In this document: positions 6,997 through 7,792 of the stretch, in pieces
Layout: every line of letters begins with the position of its first letter
How positions within the stretch are numbered: position 1 is the first letter of the stretch
DNA from: Planctomycetaceae bacterium
GTDB taxonomy: Bacteria > Planctomycetota > UBA1135 > GCA-002686595
Assembly (NCBI GenBank): GCA_013360535.1
Contig: JABWBL010000148.1
Location: 1 to 7,792 of the forward strand
Direction of reading: 5' to 3'
DNA length: 7,792 nucleotides
Made by a program: the position numbers and the translations under genes
Notes under the pieces: generated by a model
What the model saw: only the letters and a program-made list of their open reading frames with translations
What the model was told of the DNA's origin: nothing
Databases searched by the model: none

Positions 6997-7020
6997 CGGT
7001 GCGAAGGCGCCTTCGTGCCG
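6997..7020. promoter_or_regulatory. 24-bp dyad with perfect 14-bp core between hybO and hypA, candidate operator
   Basis: The core CGAAGGCGCCTTCG (7002-7015) is a perfect palindrome, flanked by TG on both sides (not symmetric) and then CGG / CCG (symmetric), so 20 of 24 positions obey the dyad. It lies about 60 bases upstream of the hybO start and 210 upstream of hypA. With no loop and no T-run it is a better fit to a protein-binding site than to a terminator. No regulator gene is in the window. Confidence 0.4.
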
Positions 7021-7082
7021 AATCGAGGCTCGCTACCCGAACCTATCGGTCCAATCCGGAAATTCGGTCTTGGGCAAGCTGC

Positions 7083-7152
7083 GCACTTGCGTAGTCCCCA
7101 TTTCGTATGTGTCGCGCAGTCCGGCGCTCGCACTTGCCCCCTACGCACTTTC
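7083..7152. repeat. Three short direct copies of GCACTT(G/T)C upstream of hypA
   Basis: GCACTTGC occurs at 7083-7090 and 7130-7137, and GCACTTTC at 7145-7152, within 70 bases of the divergent intergenic region. They could be binding sites for a regulator of hypA, or chance in a short GC-rich stretch. The spacings (47 and 15 bases) are irregular. Confidence 0.25.
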
Positions 7153-7159
7153 GCTCCGC

Positions 7160-7170
7160 CGCGCTACCCT
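7160..7170 (+). promoter_or_regulatory. Possible -10 element of hypA (CGCGCTACCCT)
   Basis: TACCCT lies 59 bases upstream of the hypA ATG and is embedded in CGCGCTACCCT, which matches 10 of 11 bases of a sequence upstream of the next + strand gene (7643-7653). No good -35 hexamer is visible at the usual distance, so this is a tentative call based on the shared motif and on position. Confidence 0.25.
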
Positions 7171-7229
7171 CCGGGCGTCCTCCCCGCTGTCGAACTGCGT
7201 GCCACAGTCCTCGAACGGAGCGCTGAACC

Positions 7230-7583
7230 ATGCATGAGATGAGCCTTGCCCAGTCGCTGCTCGACATCGCCCGCGCCGACGTCGACGCGCACCCCGGACT
7301 TCACCCGCGCCTCGTGCGCATCGCCGTCGGAGAGCTCGCGTCGGTCGAACCCAAGCTGCTCGAACTCGCCTGGCGCGAGATCGGTGCCGAGCTCGGCTCG
7401 CCCGCGCCGCAACTCGAGGTCGACTACTGCCCCTGCGTGCAGACCTGTCCGACGTGCGGACCCGTGCCGGATCGCCAGCCCGGCTCGTGGATGCGCCTGT
7501 GCCCTTCCTGCGACGCGACCTTGCACGTCACCGGCGGCGACGAGCTCGATTTCGTCGAGATCGAGTACGACCTGCCGGAGTGA
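7230..7583 (+). CDS. hypA: Hydrogenase nickel incorporation protein HypA
   Basis: HypA is the cytoplasmic nickel chaperone that, with the GTPase HypB, inserts nickel into the hydrogenase large subunit. At 117 residues it has the typical length. The N terminus MHEMSLAQSLL carries the invariant nickel-binding His2 and Glu3. The zinc site is Cys73-x2-Cys76 and Cys91-x2-Cys94, separated by 14 residues. The C-terminal GGDELDFVEIEYD is also characteristic. Two more cysteines (67 and 69) precede the zinc site. GGAG at 7217-7220, nine bases before the ATG, supports the start. The gene is transcribed divergently from hybO and stands apart from hypE, with no hypB after it; the next + strand gene begins 100 bases later and looks unrelated. 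Confidence 0.96.
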   Translation: MHEMSLAQSLLDIARADVDAHPGLHPRLVRIAVGELASVEPKLLELAWREIGAELGSPAPQLEVDYCPCVQTCPTCGPVPDRQPGSWMRLCPSCDATLHVTGGDELDFVEIEYDLPE

Positions 7584-7623
7584 GCGTGATTTCGGCCGTT
7601 TTCTCGCTCCTTTTTGGCGCGGA

Positions 7624-7653
7624 TTGAAGCGCCGCAACCGAACGCGCTAGCCT
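7624..7653 (+). promoter_or_regulatory. Possible promoter of the last gene (TTGAAG, 18 bases, TAGCCT)
   Basis: TTGAAG (7624-7629) and TAGCCT (7648-7653) are 18 bases apart and lie upstream of the ATG at 7684. The -10-like part sits in CGCGCTAGCCT, nearly the same as the motif before hypA. Both hexamers are only partial matches to a housekeeping sigma-factor promoter, so this remains tentative. Confidence 0.35.
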
Positions 7654-7683
7654 TCGCGCCCCCATCGGCGGAGCCCAAGGCGC

Positions 7684-7792
7684 ATGCACCTCGTTTCCGG
7701 ACTGCTCGCGAGCCTGCTGGCTCTCGCTGCGCCCCTGCAACAGACCCTGCCCGGCTCCCCGCGGCCCTCGCAGGCGCTCGAGGACGAGGCGA
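7684..7792 (+). CDS. N-terminus of a secreted protein of unknown function (3' truncated by window edge)
   Basis: Only 36 codons are visible. They begin with MHLVSGLLASLLALAAPLQQ, a hydrophobic Leu/Ala stretch ending at a likely signal-peptidase region (LALAAP or nearby), followed by a Pro/Ser/Gln-rich and then acidic segment (ALEDEA). This looks like a Sec signal peptide and the start of an exported protein; there is no basic residue before the hydrophobic core. GGAG at 7670-7673 (10 bases) precedes the ATG and supports the start. The function cannot be told from this fragment. A 100-base spacer and its own possible promoter separate it from hypA, so it need not belong to the hydrogenase locus. 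Confidence 0.6.
   Translation, partial: MHLVSGLLASLLALAAPLQQTLPGSPRPSQALEDEA

Noticed and set aside
7070..7090. Sigma-54 promoter (GG-N10-GC) ahead of hypA
   Set aside because: TTGGGC and CTTGC are present, but the GG and GC doublets are not spaced by ten bases.
5981..7237. Long + strand open frame opposite hybO and through the divergent region
   Set aside because: Antisense to a well-supported small subunit, and it runs through the control region into the hypA start; no domain visible.
7616..7633. GGCGC/GCGCC stem after hypA as a terminator
   Set aside because: The T-run (7611-7615) precedes the stem on the + strand; after the stem there is no T-run, so it does not fit a hypA terminator, and the loop is large for a five-base stem.
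1..7792. tRNA, rRNA, CRISPR array or insertion sequence
   Set aside because: No cloverleaf, repeat-spacer pattern, transposase or terminal repeats seen; nearly all of the window is hydrogenase-related coding sequence.

Overview
This high-GC window (about two thirds G+C by eye) holds a complete membrane-bound, periplasm-facing [NiFe] uptake hydrogenase operon of the Hyb type, flanked by genes for making its nickel-iron centre. Every gene except the last, partial one belongs to hydrogenase structure, maturation or probable metal supply. The phylum cannot be fixed from the sequence. High GC, Tat-exported hydrogenase subunits and a bare Leu/Ala signal peptide ending in APLQQ fit a high-GC Gram-negative-type bacterium (Planctomycetota or a deltaproteobacterial lineage are possibilities). 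This is a weak inference.

Layout. At the left edge, on the + strand, lie the 3' end of hypE (thiocyanate donor for the Fe(CN)2CO site) and a start-stop-coupled six-helix membrane protein with a histidine-rich loop, probably a nickel transporter. They converge on the hydrogenase operon across a short spacer (about 1099-1273) that contains a hairpin, probably a terminator. The operon runs on the - strand from about 6940 down to 1274: small subunit (hybO), four-cluster ferredoxin subunit (hybA), NrfD-like membrane subunit (hybB), large catalytic subunit (hybC) and maturation endopeptidase (hybD). Three of its four junctions overlap and the fourth has a 9-base gap, so it almost certainly acts as one translationally coupled unit. 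A divergent intergenic region of about 290 bases (6941-7229) separates hybO from hypA (nickel chaperone, + strand) and carries two clear dyad symmetries. After hypA comes the start of an unrelated-looking secreted protein, cut off by the window end.

How the parts fit. The transporter would bring in nickel, HypA would deliver it to the large subunit, and HypE would take part in making the cyanide ligands. HybD would clip the 15-residue tail of HybC after insertion. HybO carries HybC across the membrane through the Tat pathway. Electrons from H2 would pass through three Fe-S clusters in HybO, then HybA, then HybB to the quinone pool. The other hyp genes (hypB, C, D, F) are not in the window and probably lie to the left of hypE.

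Nothing here is a clearly new system. The points most worth checking are an extra cysteine in a two-residue insertion at the medial Fe-S cluster of HybO, the two dyads in the divergent promoter region, and the hypE-coupled His-rich transporter.
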